Notes: generated by a model not told the origin, from the sequence alone. A stretch of DNA of 64,000 nt from Erpetoichthys calabaricus (GCF_900747795.2 NC_041405.2:133085446-133149445), one strand, 5' to 3'. Counted from the first letter of the stretch, positions 11,906-23,934 are shown. Numbers and translations are program-made.

Positions 11906-11944
<39 letters not shown>

Positions 11945-12030
11945 ATTAGGAAATGGTGATCTGCCATTGCCAGCACTCAAGCTATGGTGATTTGTCACTG
12001 CAACATTAGCAGTGAAATTATAGTGATCCA
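11795..12030. repeat. Degenerate ~40-bp tandem repeat
   Basis: Units share GGAAATGGTGATCTGCCATT and CACTAGTATGTAC. Roughly five units can be followed, with later ones decayed to TATGGTGATTTGTCACTG and TAGTGATCCACAAGC. One unit is interrupted by a U6 snRNA fragment. Confidence 0.7.
11891..11944 (+). pseudogene. U6 snRNA 5' fragment (retro-inserted)
   Basis: These bases match U6 nucleotides 1-54, as I know the vertebrate sequence, with about three changes: the stem-loop reads GTGCCAGCTTCGGCTGCACA, followed by ATACTAAAATTGGAACGATA and CAGAGAAGATTAG. The remaining ~50 nt of U6 are absent. Nothing like a U6 promoter (TATA at -30, PSE near -60) is evident upstream; instead the tandem repeat flanks both sides, with AGGAAATGG at 11880-11888 and 11948-11956. 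This is a 3'-truncated copy, not a working snRNA gene. Confidence 0.92.
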
Positions 12031-12393
12031 CAAGCATTGAGAACATTAAAAATTAAGTCATAGTGTGATGCCTCTTATTTATTAACTCCAGCAAGAATAA
12101 ACTCTGGATATCTTATAATTCAAAATATTAAAAACTGTTTAATTCATTCAGCACACCAAAAAATAGCAGTCCTGACTCAAGCAATCAATTTTCAATAAAA
12201 AATAGTTCACATGGAATAATACCAGCAAAAGAAGACAATCCACTTCTTTTCTCTCTTTCTGTCTTGAAAGCTGTTCAAGAAATCACATTTCAAAAAGAAA
12301 AAAATATATTTATATACAAAAACATAAGCCAAGAGCTAGCTCATCACACTACCCCATATGTTTCTGCCACTCTGTATTGTTTCTCAGAGGTTG

Positions 12394-13757
12394 TAACTGC
12401 TCAAAAATTAAGGGAACAATTAAATTACACATTGGATCTCGATAAACAAAATATTTATGTGGAAAATCTTTACTGAGTAATACTGTGTAATTCATTGAGA
12501 ACAAAATGATATAACAACAGTCAGCGGTAACCAAAATCACCAACCCATTGAGGGCTGATTCAATATCACATTGAAACCCAAAGTCAAAAATTGAAATCAC
12601 AGGCTGATCCAACTTGCATGAATTTCATTATAGTGACTCATAATGTGACTCAGTAGTGTGTATGCACTCTGAACAACGTCAGGGCCTGCTCCTGATGAGA
12701 TGACGAATGGTGTCCTGGGGGATCTCCTCCCAGACCTGGATCAGAGCACAGGTGAGCTCCTGGACAGTCTGTGCTGCTACTTAGTGTTGTTGGATAACCT
12801 GATTCATAACATCCAAGAGGTTCTCAGTTGGATTCAGGTCTGGGGAATGTGTGGGCCCAGTCAGTGGGATCAATGCCCTTATCATCCAGGAACTGCCTAG
12901 ACACTCTGGCCACAAGAAGCATGCATTGTCTTGCACCAGGAGCAACACAGGGCCCACTGCACCAGCACAAGGTCTGAAAATGGCTCTGAGGATTTCATCC
13001 TGGTACTTAACAGCAGTGAGGGTACTGCAGCCTAGCAGTTGGAGGTTTGTGCGAACCTCAATGGATAGGTCTCCCCAGACCATCACTGACCAACTGCAAA
13101 ACCAGTCATGCTGGATGATGTTGCAGGCTGCATAACATTCATGACGGTGTCTCCAGACTCTTTCACGTCTGTCACATGTGCTCAGTGTGAACCTACTCTT
13201 GTCTGTGAAGAAAACTGGCCACCAGTGGCAGAGCTGCCAATTGTGGTATTCTCTGATGAATGTCAATCGAATTGCATGGTGATGGGCTTTGAGCACAGGT
13301 TGCAATAGATGACTTCAGGCCCTAATGCCACCCTCATGGAGTCAGTTTTGGTGTACTGAGAGACACAGCAAACCTTCTAGCGATGGCACATATTGATGTG
13401 CTTTCCTGGAGGAGCAGGACTACCTATACAACATGAATTAGCCACAGTTACCGCCTCATACTACCAGTAGTGACAAGGACACTAACAAAATGCAAAACTA
13501 GAGAAGAGTCAGTGAGGAAGGATAATGAGAAATGAATTGTCTGTGGCTGCCACATGTAAAACCATTCCCTTTTTGGGGGCTGTCTTTCTGCTGCCTCCCC
13601 AGTGCACCTGTTGCCACTTTCATTTGCCTCAAAGCAGGTGAAGTTGATTCACAATCGCTTAGGCTTCCTAACTGGACAGACTGATATTCCTGAAGCTTAA
13701 TTGACTTGATGTTAGACTGTGATGAATAAATGTTCTCTTATTTTTTTGAGCAGTGTA
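12394..13757 (-). mobile_element. Tc1-type DNA transposon, near full length, broken
   Basis: The left end TA-ACTGCTCAAAAATTAAGGG and the right end (reverse complement) TACACTGCTCAAAAAAATAA are inverted repeats beginning at a TA target. The spacing of about 1.36 kb fits a complete Tc1-like element. One transposase gene lies inside on the - strand. The left terminus lacks one base relative to the right. Confidence 0.88.
12781..13305 (-). pseudogene. Tc1-type transposase, C-terminal two-thirds
   Basis: The 174-codon frame encodes much of the DDE domain. FFTDKSRFTLS holds the first catalytic Asp, VQDNACF the second Asp, and HSPDLNPTENLLDVM the final Glu. The WSVMVWGDLS segment is the usual Tc1 WGGFS-like core. 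The upstream helix-turn-helix part can be followed only in another frame (AIARRFAVS near 13390), so the gene is frameshifted. The native final stretch is also cut by a stop near 12781. It is inactive as it stands. Confidence 0.9.
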
Positions 13758-14462
13758 CAAACACTGCATTGCCTTCTCTCCCGTGGAGCACTCGGAAGGT
13801 CACTAGAGAAAACGACAGAAAAGAAGACCTCTAGTGACTGCAGTGCCATATTTTATATCTGTGGGATTCTTACAGCCAGTACTTGTCAACACCTCTGTAG
13901 TCCCCACCAATAAGATCATGCATCGCCACACTCATGATGTTGTATGCTTCTCATAGGAAGGAACTTCCTATATTCTGGTGTTTGGATTCATGTGCATGTC
14001 CACTCCCTCACAAAGACTTTTCCTCTGTTCAAGTATCTTTCCTGAACTCAATGCAGATAACTGACCTGCACTTTCTCTAAAAACTAACCTGCTGTTCTTT
14101 ATACACAGTTGTGAGGCAACTGTAACTGTGGGGCAACTGGGATAGCCTTGGTATTCCCTTGGAAGAGTTGGGGAAAATGGCAAAGAAGAGGGACATCTGG
14201 ACATCTTTGATTATAAAGCTACCCTTGTGACCCAGACAGGTAAACAGTAGGAAATGGATGAATGGACGGATGGGTGGATGAATGGATCGATGGAGATAAG
14301 AATATTAGAAACCAGAGGTGCTGGCAAGGTCTGGGATGCACTGAAGGTCAAAAAACTTCATCAGAATCTAAGAGCCAGAGCAAGAACTGAGGTCAGGCAA
14401 ATGGTCAGGGATCAAACTAAAACTGAAGATCTTAACACCAAGATCTTTTCAGAAGAACCATT
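13758..14462. other. No gene seen
   Basis: Intergenic; a short (ATGG)-like run occurs near 14250-14300. No recognisable protein motif. Confidence 0.4.
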
Positions 14463-14474
14463 TACCTCCATCTA

Positions 14475-14665
14475 TCCATCCATCCATCCATTTTCCAACC
14501 CGCTGAATCCAAACACAGGGTCACGGGGGTCTGCTGGAGCCAATCCCAGCCAACACAGGGTACAAGGCAGGGAACCAATCCTGGGCAGGGTGCCAACCCA
14601 CCGCAGGACACACACAAACACACCCACACACCAAGCACACACTAGGGCCAATTTAGAATCGCCAA
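14475..14665 (-). repeat. SINE-A, 5'-truncated, 12-bp target duplication
   Basis: Only the 3' half of SINE-A is present (through GGGCCAATTTAGAATCG). It is bounded by TACCTCCATCTA at 14463-14474 and an equivalent 12-mer at 14666-14677. The truncation exactly at the duplication is what incomplete target-primed reverse transcription leaves. Confidence 0.92.
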
Positions 14666-14677
14666 TACCTCCATCTA

Positions 14678-15135
14678 ACTTAAAAAAAATAAGAATGAGA
14701 AAGAGCTGTGAAGAAAGTATGAAGAACCAAAAAACTCACACACCAGAAGCAGTGTGCTGACGTCATATATAGGATGGATGAGCTGACATATATCATGTGA
14801 CTTCCATGTCATGTGACTGACAACGGACCTGGTAACTATAAACAACATGGCTGCAGCTATGCAAGATCAGCACAAAATGGAGGTGACCAAACCACAAACA
14901 AGAAATTAAATGTAGTTGCCAGAATAATGGTAAGAAAAGAAAATAATAATAAAAAAAAACCAGGAAACATAAGTTCAAAAACAGCAGAACTGAACATACT
15001 GTAAATGACCAAAAGGGAAAAACACTAGAATTACACAATAACATAATCATTCAATCTTTACTTTACATATCACCTTTCAGGATACAGGTCACTTTTGATT
15101 AAAATCAATAAATTGTATAAAAACATAAATTATAG
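14678..15135. other. No gene seen
   Basis: AT-rich intergenic DNA with poly-A-like runs; short open frames without domains. Confidence 0.4.
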
Positions 15136-15147
15136 CTAATAAATGTT

Positions 15148-15492
15148 CCATCCATCCATTTTCCAACCCGCTGAATCCGAACACAGGGTCACGGGGGTCT
15201 GCTGGAGCCAATCCCAGCCAACACAGGGCACAAGGCAGGAACCAATCCCGGGCGGGGTGCCAACCCACCGCAGGACACACACAAACACCAAGCACACACT
15301 AGGGCCAATTTAGAATCACCAATCCACCTAACCTGCATGTCTTTGGACTGTGGGAGGAAACCGGAGCGCCCGGAGGAAACCCACGCAGACACGGGGAGAA
15401 CATGCAAACTCCACTCAGGGAGGACCCAGGAAGCGAACCCAGGTCTCCTAACTGCGAGGCAGCAGCGCTACCACTGCGCCACCGTGCCGTCC
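15148..15492 (-). repeat. SINE-A, full length, 12-bp target duplication
   Basis: Read on the - strand it runs from GGCACGGTGGCGCAGTGGTA (tRNA-like A box) through a B-box-like GGTTCGCTTCC, CATGTTCTCCCCGTGTCTGC, CACAGTCCAAAGACATGCAG and GGGATTGGCTCCAGCAGACC to (ATGG)n. CTAATAAATGTT flanks it at 15136-15147 and 15493-15504. At 345 bp it is a model copy for the family, and the intact duplication suggests it is young. Confidence 0.95.
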
Positions 15493-15504
15493 CTAATAAA
15501 TGTT

Positions 15505-16244
15505 TTCCCTTTAAAATGTCTGACCATCAAGTTGATTTTTTACTATGTTATTCTCTTTGAGATTATGTTTCTCAAGCCCAGCTGAAGGTAATGGCTTATA
15601 AGTCAGGCTAGCATGGATTGTTTACACAGCTACTGGTTAGTTGAGAATAAAATAGTCTGCACAGAACATAAATACAAGAGAAGCCACTGCCTTTCAGACA
15701 GAAGTGTGTGTCAAGCAGGAAGACTTATTAACACATATTACTGTATGTCAAGTGTCCTTTTTCCAAATATTCAGAATATCGATCAGCTGACAATGAATGT
15801 AACTCAGGTCTATTTAAGAACAAGACTTTTACTCATTTCCCTAAAATGTATTCCCATAATTTTCCTTTTCTATAATACAGGTTGCAGGCACAAAAGTGGA
15901 AACATTTGATATATTAGGGATGCAGTGTGTGTTTGACATCGCTTAGAGAATCCAAACATCCTACCTGTGCAGCAGTCAGGATACATTTCTTTGACCTGTA
16001 GAGGATTTCAGGAGTTCTACCTTTTGTCTTTGCCACTTGTCAAGTCTTCATCATCTTTCGACTCAGGCCCAACCCCAGGGTGTCATTTAGCTGGACTTAG
16101 CTCCCCTTCAGATATCACCGTAAGTCCCCTGACTAACACTGTCAACTATCCTGTTATTTGTTGGATTTTTGGGACTTTATGACACCATGGCTCCCTCTAG
16201 TACTTCAGATGTCCCATTTTCCATTTTGGTTTGGTCTTGGGAGT
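15505..16244. other. No gene seen
   Basis: AT-rich intergenic DNA. A 98-codon open frame at 15613-15909 is not recognisable and its base composition is like its surroundings. Confidence 0.4.
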
Positions 16245-16620
16245 CTTTCAACTAGATTACCGTAACTTACTTCTCAATGGTCAACTGTTGATTACACCAA
16301 GTTCAAAATGCTGTTGACAGAATTCTGACATTCGTCAATGGTAATTAACACATCACCCCTTGATCAGCCTGGCATCACTGACTTCCTGGACAATATTATA
16401 TTATCTTCAAGGCTCTGCTTCTGATTTACAAAACTGTTAATCTCAATTTCTCAGATTTCCTGGACCCATTGATTGCCTCACATTGACTTTGCAGACACTG
16501 ATCAACTGATGTCAGCCTTCTCATTAATCCATAGACTTGGTGTGGGGCTGTTAGCTGATGCGTGGTTATCTTTGTGACCCCTAGTTTCTGGAACTCTCTC
16601 CTTTTTATATAGAGATATAC
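16245..16620 (+). mobile_element. L2-type LINE fragment (RT C-terminal region)
   Basis: The + strand translation shows LDYRNLLLNG-like sequence, KVQNAVDRILTF, HITP, then FKALLLIYKTVN, FSDFLDPLI and finally PSFWNSLL. This order is the standard L2 reverse transcriptase C-terminus (DYCNSLL..VQN.AAR....HITP..FKILLL.YKAL...WNSLP). Several stops are present; it is an old remnant. Confidence 0.75.
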
Positions 16621-17796
16621 AAGAGTTTCAGGGGAGACAGGGTGTATCTACTATAACATACAATGCTAAAGTCTGTGTGTCCAGTTCCTCAGAGCAATCT
16701 GATTGATCAGTTTGGCTTTGGTGATGCAATGAAAGAGGAAGTGAGACACTCGTTGAGGAGTAAATGTGTATGAGCCATGCAGAGAAAGTCACTGTCAAAG
16801 AGAGCAACTATACAACCAGACAAGAGAGGAGAAAAGTGCCTCACAAATAAAGAAAGAGTCGGAGATTCAGGCTTTACAAGATTGTGCTCAAAAGACAAGG
16901 AGCTGGTGAGGAGAGAGACGTTCACACACACACGAATATATAGAGGAAGGTACACATAAGGCAAGAGATAGGTACCATGGTCAGTAATTGATGTTCAATT
17001 AAGTAATGTATACAATAATATTATTAAAGAATAACAAAAGATGACAGAAAATGAAACTACACTTAAGTCAGGGTTGAAACTGCGGCTAAAACAAAACTCT
17101 CTAGCGTACCGCACAGATCCTTTTGCTATTGTACTATTATGATTTCCTACCTTTTGTTTCTCTTGTATTGGGCAATGACATGTCTGAATGGACACAATGA
17201 GAGTCAAGCAAGGGGAAAATCAGGAAAGAATCCCTGGTAAACAAACAGAGCTAAGTACAAGGGAGATCTAGAATGATCAAATTACAAAACCATTGCATAA
17301 CACAGAATTTGTAGTCAAACCAGAAAGTGATGATAACCTAATAGAATTCCCTTGTAAGATATAGGTTTATTTAATGCCCAAATGCTAATATTTAGTATAG
17401 TATTCTTTTAGATTTCTTTGTGTTACCATCTATCACAGCAACAAAGTTATGACAGCATGTGCAAAATGTGGTCTGCACATAGGATTAGCAATGGCCTTGT
17501 TGCAAAAACAATGAATAGATAGGCAAAAGCAAGTGGCGGTCCTTTTAAAGATAGCAAGCCACCTCAAATAGCCATATAAAGAGCAGAAGAATCCATTCTG
17601 ACACACGGCACTCAGCTCTACAGTATTATGTACTGTATGACAGGTATTTTACCCTAGTGCCGAGGACTGATTTATTGCTAGGCTTCTTTTGATGAGGTTT
17701 TCTAAACTAAAATATCTTGCTGGTGCCATTGCTGCTGACGGACTCTTGTGAACTGGCTCTTCCTTGAAAAGTGCACTCTGAAGGGAGCTATATAAA
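16621..17796. other. No gene seen
   Basis: Intergenic DNA. Its last part (about 17640-17796) runs into a SINE/L2-type tail, GAAGGGAGCTATATAAAATA, directly followed by the GATA array. Confidence 0.4.

Positions 17797-17891
<95 letters not shown>
17797..17891 (+). repeat. (ATAG)n microsatellite on a retroelement tail
   Basis: About 23 units, directly preceded by AGGGAGCTATATAAA, the same motif that precedes (ATT)n in SINE-B and L2 ends. The array therefore looks like a 3' tail. Confidence 0.95.
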
Positions 17892-17949
17892 CTTAAAATA
17901 TGTTTGTTTAAACAATATATAAATGTCTTTACTTTATATGGTGCCATTC

Positions 17950-18273
17950 TTTAATGATTCTCAAACTTTTTTGTTACAAGTCCCCGTAGGCCAAAACAGA
18001 GATCTTCATGTCCCCTTTCCTCTCCCAATAAATCAAATCTAAAGAAAAATAAAATAAAGGGCACTTTCCTCCATGAAATAGTGAGGGAACCACAGAGAGG
18101 AAAAGAGAGGACACTAGTAGGAAATCTTGTAGGAACTTGGGGTCCTCATATCCCCCAAGACTATTGCTATCAGCTCCTAGAATTTTCAAATTAAAGCACT
18201 TATTTCATGCCCCCTTGTGGTGTACTGCAGTACCCTAGCGGGCCATGGGCCCACAGTTTGAGATACACTGCTG
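17950..18273. mobile_element. Possible hAT (Charlie-like) MITE
   Basis: Left TAATGATTCTCAAACTTTTT and right end (reverse complement) CAGTGTATCTCAAACTGTGG resemble the ...TCTCAAACTGTGG... ends of vertebrate Charlie elements. About 320 bp, non-coding. The target duplication was not resolved. Confidence 0.45.
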
Positions 18274-18939
18274 TAGCGAACGCCATCCCGAGACACGTTT
18301 TATGTACAGAGTTATAGCAGTAGTCTACGTTTCTTTTTTACAAGTAGTGCTCAGGGTCACAGGTGAGGAGAGACTTGTGATTTGAAGTTCAATACTTTAG
18401 CCAATGAGCCACGCTGCCTTAAAGACATGTGCTGAGGGGCGGTGCTCATGCAAATTCACATTCTGAGTAGATACAGCAGATTCCGAGTGTATATAAAACT
18501 CTTTACTTTCCGCACACTTTATTGTGTAGTACAATTCATTTTAAACGGGTAAATTTGCCATTTTTGACCACCCTTCTACATTCAATATCCCATAAACTCA
18601 AAGTGAAAACATGTTTTCTGAAAAGATTTGTAAATTATTAAAAATTAAAAACTGAAACCTGGAGTCTACTATATGTCAGCTCCTGCAGCACTGCCACCTA
18701 ACAGTATCCATGGCAACCAGTGCAGCATCATCAAAGGTACAGCAGAAAAATAAAACAAAACAAACAATGAAAAAATATCCAAAACGTGCCAAAAAATGAC
18801 TGGATATCACGACCTCAACAAAAGTGGCAAATATTTTTTGTTGCAAAGTATTTATGCATTATACGAAAAAGGAGACTTTTGAATGAATGCTCAAAATAAA
18901 TTAATCTCCATTAATATGTCTATTTTAAAACTTGCTTTA
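18274..18939. other. No gene seen; faint SINE-like remnant near 18350-18420
   Basis: 18350-18420 vaguely resembles a reverse-strand tRNA-derived SINE head (TTTAGCCAATGAGCCACGCT). The rest is A-rich single-copy-looking DNA. Confidence 0.3.
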
Positions 18940-19130
18940 GCAGCATTGGGTGTCCTGCGGAGCTTTAATCCAAAACAGGGCACACCAGCCCACTCTTGAA
19001 AAACCCATAAGTCACAATGAGAATGTTCAGACTCCACACGGGTACCACTAGACTGGCACAAGTCCCCTCTCCTGGTAGTGAGAGACAGGAGCCCTAACTG
19101 CTGAGCCAATATGTCATCCTAGATTGATTT
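18940..19130 (-). repeat. Diverged SINE-A fragment
   Basis: Reverse-strand SINE-A landmarks appear in order: AAAACAGGGCACACCAGCCC, then TTCAGACTCCACACGGG, and CCCTAACTGCTGAGCC at the head. Strongly diverged. Confidence 0.45.
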
Positions 19131-20039
19131 AAAGGACCAGGAGTTACTGTACATTCATTAAAGTTTCAAACCTGCCTTGACCCTACAGTGGGGATGACTT
19201 TCATTATATTATCCACGTTAGGAAGTCGCTCAGTTTGAGGCACATCTTTAGTTGTGTACCTAGACATCATAGGGCATTTTGGTGTTTTAAACACAAGATG
19301 ACCTTTGCTGAGGCAGGCCCACCGCAGGCTGATCAGACCTGGGGGTGTGTTCCTCAGCCTTTTGCTTGACCTCTGTTAGTGGCAATTTAAGTGCCCTGCT
19401 GGTATCCTTTATTTTGAACCATAGCCAGTGACTACTCATTTCGGTTAGGCCTGAGAGTGATTTAATAGCCTTTCTGATGGCCTGCCCTATGATTCCTGCC
19501 TCCTTCAGAAGCCCTATCATGGAGATGGCAACAAATGTCCAGCAACCAACTTCAACCAGGTGCACCTTCCCTTTCCACCCTCTCTCTTTGATCTCTGCTG
19601 CCAGACTGATATATCGCAGCATATTTTGTTCATGAGTTTGATCTGCAACATTCTCCCAGGGGACTGTAAGGTCAATGATGAAGACACTCTGCTGAGATTT
19701 GGACCATAAAACCATGTCTGGTCTTAGGATGGTACTGGCAATTTCTGCTGGCAAGGTGAGTCTCTGGCCTTGGCTGGCAAGTATATTTTAGTCCCCGTCT
19801 GCATTCAGTCAGCCGGTTTCAGGGATTGAGTCCTTTGTTTTTCTCCTTTCTGGATGAAAGTTGTTGAATATGGGTGGGTTATTTAGACAATGAGAGGCAT
19901 AGAATTAATTGCTCTTCTATTGTCTTCAAGTGGAGCTGCCAAACATATCAGCACTCAGTCATTTTGCCAGGTACATAAACTAGTGTTAGAACCCACCAAT
20001 GTATGAGTGCAACAGGTACTGAACAGAGGGAACAGGCTG

Positions 20040-20196
<157 letters not shown>

Positions 20197-20209
20197 GAAA
20201 GGAAAGGAA

Positions 20210-20800
20210 TGCAGTCTCCTAGGAAAAAGATCTTCCCCTGCCCTTTCTTCCACAGTTCCTCTGTGTTCTAAGACCATTCCAACATGTCATTGATGTGGAC
20301 CCCCAAGTACTTGTAGCAGTGCACCACCTCCATATCCACTCCCTGAGAAGTGAACAGGCATAGGGGCTCTTTAGTGCAGAGAAATTCAAAAACTAGCTCC
20401 CAGGTTTTGCTGATGTTTCCATCCATCCATCCATTTTCCAACCCGCTGAATCCGAACACAGGGTCACGGGGGTCTGCTGGAGCCAATCCCAGCCAACACA
20501 GGGCACAAGGCAGGAACCAATCCCGGGCAGGGTGCCAACCCACCGCAGGACACACACAAACACACCCACACACCAAGCACACACTGGGGCCAATTTAGAA
20601 TCGCCAATCCACCTAACCTGCATATCTTTGGACTGTGGGAGGAAACCGGAGCGCCCGGAGGAAACCCACGCAGACACGGGGAGAACATGCAAACTCCACG
20701 CAGGGAGGACCCGGGAAGCGAACTCGAGTCTCCTAACTGCGAAGCAGCGGCACTACCACTGCGCCGCCCTGCCGCCCTGCTGATGTTTCATTGCAGACAA
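20210..20800 (-). mobile_element. Rex1/L2-type LINE fragment, split by SINE-A
   Basis: The - strand translation reads [29 protein letters not shown], then LEWS and KKGQ, the RT C-terminal motif (YKYLGVHIN.KL.WS.NT...KKGQSRL). SINE-A at 20420-20777 interrupts it. Its downstream end falls at GACTGCATTCCTTT, the same point where the copy at 42838-42990 ends. Confidence 0.7.
20420..20777 (-). repeat. SINE-A, full length, 12-bp target duplication
   Basis: The same structure as the 15148 copy, 358 bp. TGCTGATGTTTC stands at 20408-20419 and 20778-20789. It inserted into the LINE fragment and so is the youngest layer here. Confidence 0.95.
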
Positions 20801-21370
20801 TTCTTTCTGCACCAATAATCAAAGTTGTCCACATGACTCCTATCCTCTGTCTCATCCCCCTTATAAAAACGCCCCACAAGTGCTGAATCATCTCATAATT
20901 TCTTCATGTGACTTGACCTAATGTTATATTTATACTCTGAGTTCCTCTCCCAGCCAAAGATTTAAGTTTATGGGATTGGGCAGAACATTATAGGTAGCTT
21001 TGATGATAAAGCTTGCCTTGTTTGAATTCAGGGTCCACAGATCCTACCAAGTAATTCTCCTGCTCTTAATACTCTCCTGTCTCATCCATTACCCTGGTTT
21101 GGCTAAAGATGTGACGCTGGATGCTTCTTCTTGATGTCACACTTCCTTCTCAACCAATTGCTGGCTTTTTGCCACGTTGATTTCCTTGTTTCTAGAACAA
21201 AGCCACCTCTACCTTGTTGGACAAAGCCCACTATTCCCAAGTTTTGGAGGGCTGATATTGCGTCCTGTACTGCTGGAGGTGGAGTCCATGTTTTGCCTGT
21301 TAATAAGGTTGGTGCAACAACTCTTACGACCAGAATTAGAATTCATCTTAGACTCATTTTCCAGTCAATG

Positions 21371-22084
21371 CAAGGAAAAGAAGAAGGATCACTTGTAACA
21401 CTCAATTAATTAACTTTTTTAACAAATAACAGTTTTTGCCCAGTAAATGTACTCTAACATTAGCCAACATTTATAATATATAAATTTGTCATGGTACACA
21501 CTGTACTAAACTGGGATAACAATTTACTTAAATAACTCAAGATATGCTGTTTTCTGAGTGAAAGAGGATGAAGAGAGAGATGCTCTTTAGACAATCCATC
21601 TATGAATTTTCTTTTCACAACTATAAAATTAAATGTTTAGTTTATGATAATATGAGACACACATACATGCACATCTTTATCTCTGGACCTTCCACTAAAT
21701 ATTTAGCATTCTGGATTTGAATCTCATACCTGGTCATTGTTCATGTAGAGCGGGGGACTATCTTCGGCACTTATTAGGGGCTTAACCTCCCCTCTATGAT
21801 AATGTTGTTACTTCAACATATGTGCTAGATGGAAAAGCAGGAGAATGGGGGTCCCCTTTGGAGTTTTTGTACAATCAACAATCCAGGGTGGAGGGTGGGG
21901 GATCTCCATTGGAATTTTCAAGCAGTTGTCCAGGCATGGCAGAACACAGAACAGGAGGAAGAAAGGCCAGGATCTCAAAGACAAAGCCTAAGTCAATTGG
22001 ACAGGTTTTTGGGGGGTCATTTCTCAAAGATCAAGGGCTGGATGCCGGAGATCATGGGGTAAGGCCCCAGAAGCCCCTGTAACA
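21371..22084. other. No gene seen; faint SINE-A-like piece near 21700-21760
   Basis: TTTGAATCTCATACCTGGTC at 21717-21736 resembles the B-box part of old SINE-A copies. The remainder is unremarkable. Confidence 0.35.
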
Positions 22085-22520
22085 CCACTGCTGGGTCTCA
22101 GACTTAATTCCCAGTGGACTGCTTGCTGTGGCTGCTGATTTTGTTCCAACAACTTTCCAGTTAGTGCTTCTAATTTAACACACTTTGTTGTCTCGACTTT
22201 AATTTTCTTTTTTTGGTTCCAAAACCAGGCCCAGCTAATAGTAAGTGCTGAGCTGCTGCAGGTTAGATTTAGGATTTGTAATGTCAGCTGTGCCAAAGTG
22301 AAAGCACTGTCGGGCAGGGGTCTCAAAATCTGGTCATGAAAGATCCCAATGACTTCACAGTTCCCAATTTTTATCATCTTAAGCTTATTGTCATTGTTAA
22401 AAGGTACTTTATTTATGAGTTGGGTGTGCATGTTATTTTACATTACAGGCAGCAGTTGGATCTTAATCATGAACGAATGGAATGAAAACTTGAGGCACTC
22501 CAGTTTTGAGTTTGAGACCC
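22085..22520 (-). repeat. Repeat D copy (unclassified interspersed repeat)
   Basis: On the - strand it reads GGGTCTCAAACTCAAAACTG then GAGTGCCTCAAGTTTTCATT; it also carries GGTCTCAAAATCTGGTCATG on the + strand. It resembles repeat D at 36160 (TCCTGGAGGACCACCATGGC then TGCAGGTTTTCATTCC) and 45480-45595. Confidence 0.45.
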
Positions 22521-22589
22521 ATAGTGTAGGGTTTGCATGATCTCCATGTGTCTTTGAGGAATGTTTTCTTACCAAATTCTGAAAAGCAT

Positions 22590-22623
22590 GTTGGTTCGGG
22601 GAAAGGCGTTATATAAATAAAAT

Positions 22624-22661
<38 letters not shown>
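22590..22661 (+). repeat. L2/SINE 3' tail plus (ATT)n
   Basis: GGGAAAGGCGTTATATAAAT then AAAATGT and about 12 ATT units, the same tail logic as SINE-B and the L2 end at 35035. Confidence 0.85.
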
Positions 22662-23934
22662 TCCAGTTCTAAACTAGCCATTATTTAGCATGAGTGTGCT
22701 TGTGTAGGTGAGTGGTTCCTGAGATGGACTTGGCCCCTGTTGAGGTCTATTTCCTGCCTTGCAGACTGTACTGCTGGGAAAGGCTCCAAAAGGTCTTGAT
22801 GAAGGCGTTTCACAATATTATCATATATGCATTTAAAGGGGCGTCTCGTGCTTTTGGTTTAGTACAGTCCTGCTCCTTTAAAAAGCACACCTGACTCTTC
22901 GCTATTTTTAGTCCTTTCCTTTTACGGTCATTAGGAAACCAAACGGTGAAATTGTATTTGTTCAAATAATATAAATGCCCTAAAAGGACATGTCCTTTGA
23001 AAATCGCAGTATTGTGACTTTGCTCGTTTCAAGCAAACACTGCACACTGATAACATCGCTGACTTTGCACGTCACGTACGAGTAGGCAGATTCTCGGGCA
23101 CCACTGAAGCAGTGTCTTCTGGGAAGTGAAGTCTTTAAAACGCTGGCGCGCAGCGAGGCAAACTGAATTTGCGCTTTCTCAACTGATGGCCTTTCCATGA
23201 CGTGTTCAGTTTCTTTACAGTCACACCTACTTTGTAAAAGAAAAGAACAAAATAAAACTCGCATCTGTAGCATCTTTTTTATATCAAGGCGAAAACAGAT
23301 GTGTTGTACTAAATAATAATTTAGACTCCGAAACACCGTAATGTTTGCACGGCAGATATGAATAAGTGACATCTTAACTCGAACATTTTTGGCTGTTTGA
23401 CACGATACGTATTTTGTCTGAAAAGCATTGTTTCAGTGTCATTACACAATGCAGTTTTTGCAATCAAAACCAAATCGCCGCTCTTAGGAGTATATAGCGT
23501 TTCAAATTTTAAAGGGAATTTTTTTCTGGAGGAACAGCAAACTTGAAATATTTAGTCCATGGAATTCTTATTTAAAACAGCTGGATATAATATGCTGTTA
23601 AATGAACTATGTATGAGTTTATTGGAAATCAAGTCTTTGAATAATAAAGAAGGACTACAATGGAATTAGAAGTACTCTGAACCATTCTTAGAAATGTAGA
23701 TTGAAAAGCCTTAAAACAAATTATATTCTTTATGACTACCATTACATTTATATTTTGAACAAAAAAAACTTAAGCTTTTCTTTGTTATCCAATAGATGCT
23801 CCATATACCAAATTCCCTGTTCCATCCAGATACATTTTACAACGATTTGTTTAGGATTAAAATATACCTATTATTCCAAATTGGAGTATTGTGCGGGTTA
23901 GAAGTGCTTTACAATTTCATAGTCTTGCTTCCAA
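22662..23934. other. No gene seen; SINE-A scrap and a ZNF143-like motif
   Basis: 22690-22800 is a decayed SINE-A 3' part. At 23115-23140 the - strand reads ACTTCACTTCCCAGAAGACA, close to the ZNF143/Staf consensus ACTACAATTCCCAGAATGCA, beside CpGs (GGCGCGCAGCGAGG). It could mark a promoter or an old promoter-derived piece. I found no exon beginning here. Confidence 0.35.

Noticed and set aside
11891-11944. A functional U6 snRNA gene
   Set aside because: Only the 5' half is present, and no TATA/PSE-like promoter or T-run terminator is in place.
20350-20783. Several 70-100-codon frames in both directions over 14.5, 15.2 and 20.4 kb with near-identical proteins
   Set aside because: They repeat because they lie in SINE-A copies; no codon-level constraint is visible and the frames differ by strand.
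22980-23372. 130-codon - strand frame beside CpG-rich DNA
   Set aside because: No motif, start context or downstream exon; a regulatory region is more likely than a gene.
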